34,424 nucleotides of DNA from Hyphomicrobiales bacterium. GTDB lineage: Bacteria; Pseudomonadota; Alphaproteobacteria; Rhizobiales; Xanthobacteraceae. The notes below the pieces were generated by a model. That model had not been told where the DNA came from, did not search any database, and saw nothing but the letters and a program-made list of their open reading frames with translations. The translations under genes and the position numbers were made by a program. The stretch spans positions 1 to 34,424 of the forward strand of contig JAJPKK010000015.1 in NCBI GenBank assembly GCA_021323775.1, written 5' to 3'. The number at the start of each line of letters is the position of its first letter. Within the stretch, counting starts at the first letter, position 1. Shown here one piece after another: positions 33,552 to 34,424 of the stretch.

Positions 33552-34424
33552 GTGCCCATGAGTCCAGGTTACATTCCGTTCCACCCCAACCCGTCCAAGC
33601 CGGAATTCAAGCTGCCGCCGGGCGCGGTCGATGCGCACTGCCATGTGTTCGGCCCCGAGGCGAAGTTTCCTTACGCGCCTGAACGCAAATACACGCCGTG
33701 CGACGCGCCCAAGGAGAAGCTGTTCGCGTTGCGGGACTTTCTCGGCCTCGACAAGAACGTCATCGTGCAGGCGAGCTGCCATAGCAAAGACAACCGCGCC
33801 ATGATCGATGCGCTGCAGTCCTCCGGCAACCGCGCCAAGGGCGTTGCCTTCGTGGGCGAGGAGGTCACGGATGCCGAGCTGAAGGCCATGGACGCCGCCG
33901 GCGTCAGGGGCGTGCGCTTCAACTTCGTCCGCCGTCTCGTCGATGTCACGCCGCGCGACGTGCTCGAGCGCATCGCCGCGCGGGTCGCGCAGCTCGGCTG
34001 GCATATCGTGGTCTATTTCGAGATGCCCGACCTGCCGGATTTCGAAGCGTTCTTCACGGCGCTGCCCACCACGGTGGTGGTCGACCACATGGGTACCCCG
34101 ACGGTTGCGAAGGGTGTCGACGACCCGGAGAACCAGCGCTTCATCCGCATGCTGGACAAGCACAGGAATATCTGGACCAAGGTGACCTGCCCGGAGCGGA
34201 TGACGCTCGCCGGCCCGCCCTATGACGACGTGGTCCCGTTCGGCCGCAGGCTGGTCGAACTCTTCCCCGACCGCGTGCTGTGGGGCACCGATTGGCCGCA
34301 TCCCAACATGAAAAAGGAAGCGCCCGACGACGGCGTCCTGGTGGACTACATCCCCAAAATCGCGCCGAGCGCCGCAGAGCAGAAGGCATTGCTGGTCGAC
34401 AATCCGATGCGGTTGTACTGGGCG
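33552..34424 (+). CDS. ligI: 2-pyrone-4,6-dicarboxylate hydrolase (LigI-type amidohydrolase), C-terminus just cut off
   Basis: LigI opens the lactone 2-pyrone-4,6-dicarboxylate to 4-carboxy-2-hydroxymuconate in the protocatechuate 4,5-cleavage (and gallate) route. From GTG 33552 the frame gives 291 codons up to the window edge; characterised LigI has 293 residues, so only a few are missing. The metal-type motif H29-C-H31 in AVDAHCHVFGP, His179 in VVVDHMGTP and Asp247 in WGTDWPHPN match the active-site residues of LigI (His31, His33, His180, Asp248) almost in register. GTG 33552 is chosen because AAGGAGA lies seven bases upstream; ATG 33558 in the same frame is 13 bases from it. The gene begins 13 bases after the thiolase stop. 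Related dicarboxylate lactonases of the same family cannot be fully excluded. Confidence 0.85.
   Translation, partial: MPMSPGYIPFHPNPSKPEFKLPPGAVDAHCHVFGPEAKFPYAPERKYTPCDAPKEKLFALRDFLGLDKNVIVQASCHSKDNRAMIDALQSSGNRAKGVAFVGEEVTDAELKAMDAAGVRGVRFNFVRRLVDVTPRDVLERIAARVAQLGWHIVVYFEMPDLPDFEAFFTALPTTVVVDHMGTPTVAKGVDDPENQRFIRMLDKHRNIWTKVTCPERMTLAGPPYDDVVPFGRRLVELFPDRVLWGTDWPHPNMKKEAPDDGVLVDYIPKIAPSAAEQKALLVDNPMRLYWA

Overview
This is a GC-rich stretch of an alphaproteobacterial chromosome, most likely Hyphomicrobiales of the Bradyrhizobium/Rhodopseudomonas/Pseudolabrys type. The evidence is the high GC content, the dense intergenic palindromic repeats, GTG starts on efp and leuB, and the gene families: DctA, TRAP and TctC-type transport, mesaconyl-CoA hydratase and malyl-CoA lyase relatives, and LigI. 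No tRNA, rRNA, CRISPR array, insertion sequence or integrase was recognised. Taxonomy is inferred, not computed.

Left part (1-5959): an unknown secreted protein (cut by the left edge) follows a long class A penicillin-binding protein on the minus strand. A flavin-dependent HpaB-type aromatic hydroxylase is divergent from them.

Translation-factor block (6005-8869): epmB and epmA form a minus-strand operon divergent from efp. Together they make elongation factor P and attach beta-lysine to it.

Transport and small-molecule block (8904-15976): L-aspartate dehydrogenase is divergent from an orphan TctC-type binding protein. Then come a haloacetate dehalogenase-like hydrolase, the C4-dicarboxylate carrier DctA and, convergent to it, a mesaconyl-CoA hydratase-like double-hotdog enzyme. 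Next is a two-gene redox module: a four-helix cytochrome b and a Tat-exported YedY/MsrP-like molybdoenzyme, with a GNAT acetyltransferase directly behind.

Amino-acid block (17568-21540): leuB and asd flank a small antisense secreted protein. A DUF429 predicted nuclease follows.

Catabolic block (21848-34424): a CitE/malyl-CoA lyase-like enzyme comes first, then a minus-strand run of SDR dehydrogenase, 4HBT thioesterase and TRAP transporter dctP-dctQ-dctM. After an exported SRPBCC protein and an exported NHL propeller there is a crotonase. It is divergent from a plus-strand operon of CoA-transferase alpha, CoA-transferase beta, beta-ketoadipyl-CoA thiolase and a LigI-type 2-pyrone-4,6-dicarboxylate hydrolase. 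The operon looks built to import and degrade an aromatic or dicarboxylic acid through CoA thioesters. The CoA-transferase beta gene carries an in-frame amber codon where the family has glutamate.

The most notable items are the broken beta subunit, a promoter/palindrome in front of the CoA-transferase operon, the cytochrome b/molybdoenzyme/GNAT module with a perfect 24-bp tandem duplication in its leader, and a 19-bp perfect hairpin between dctP and dctQ. Several palindromic repeat families also recur between genes.
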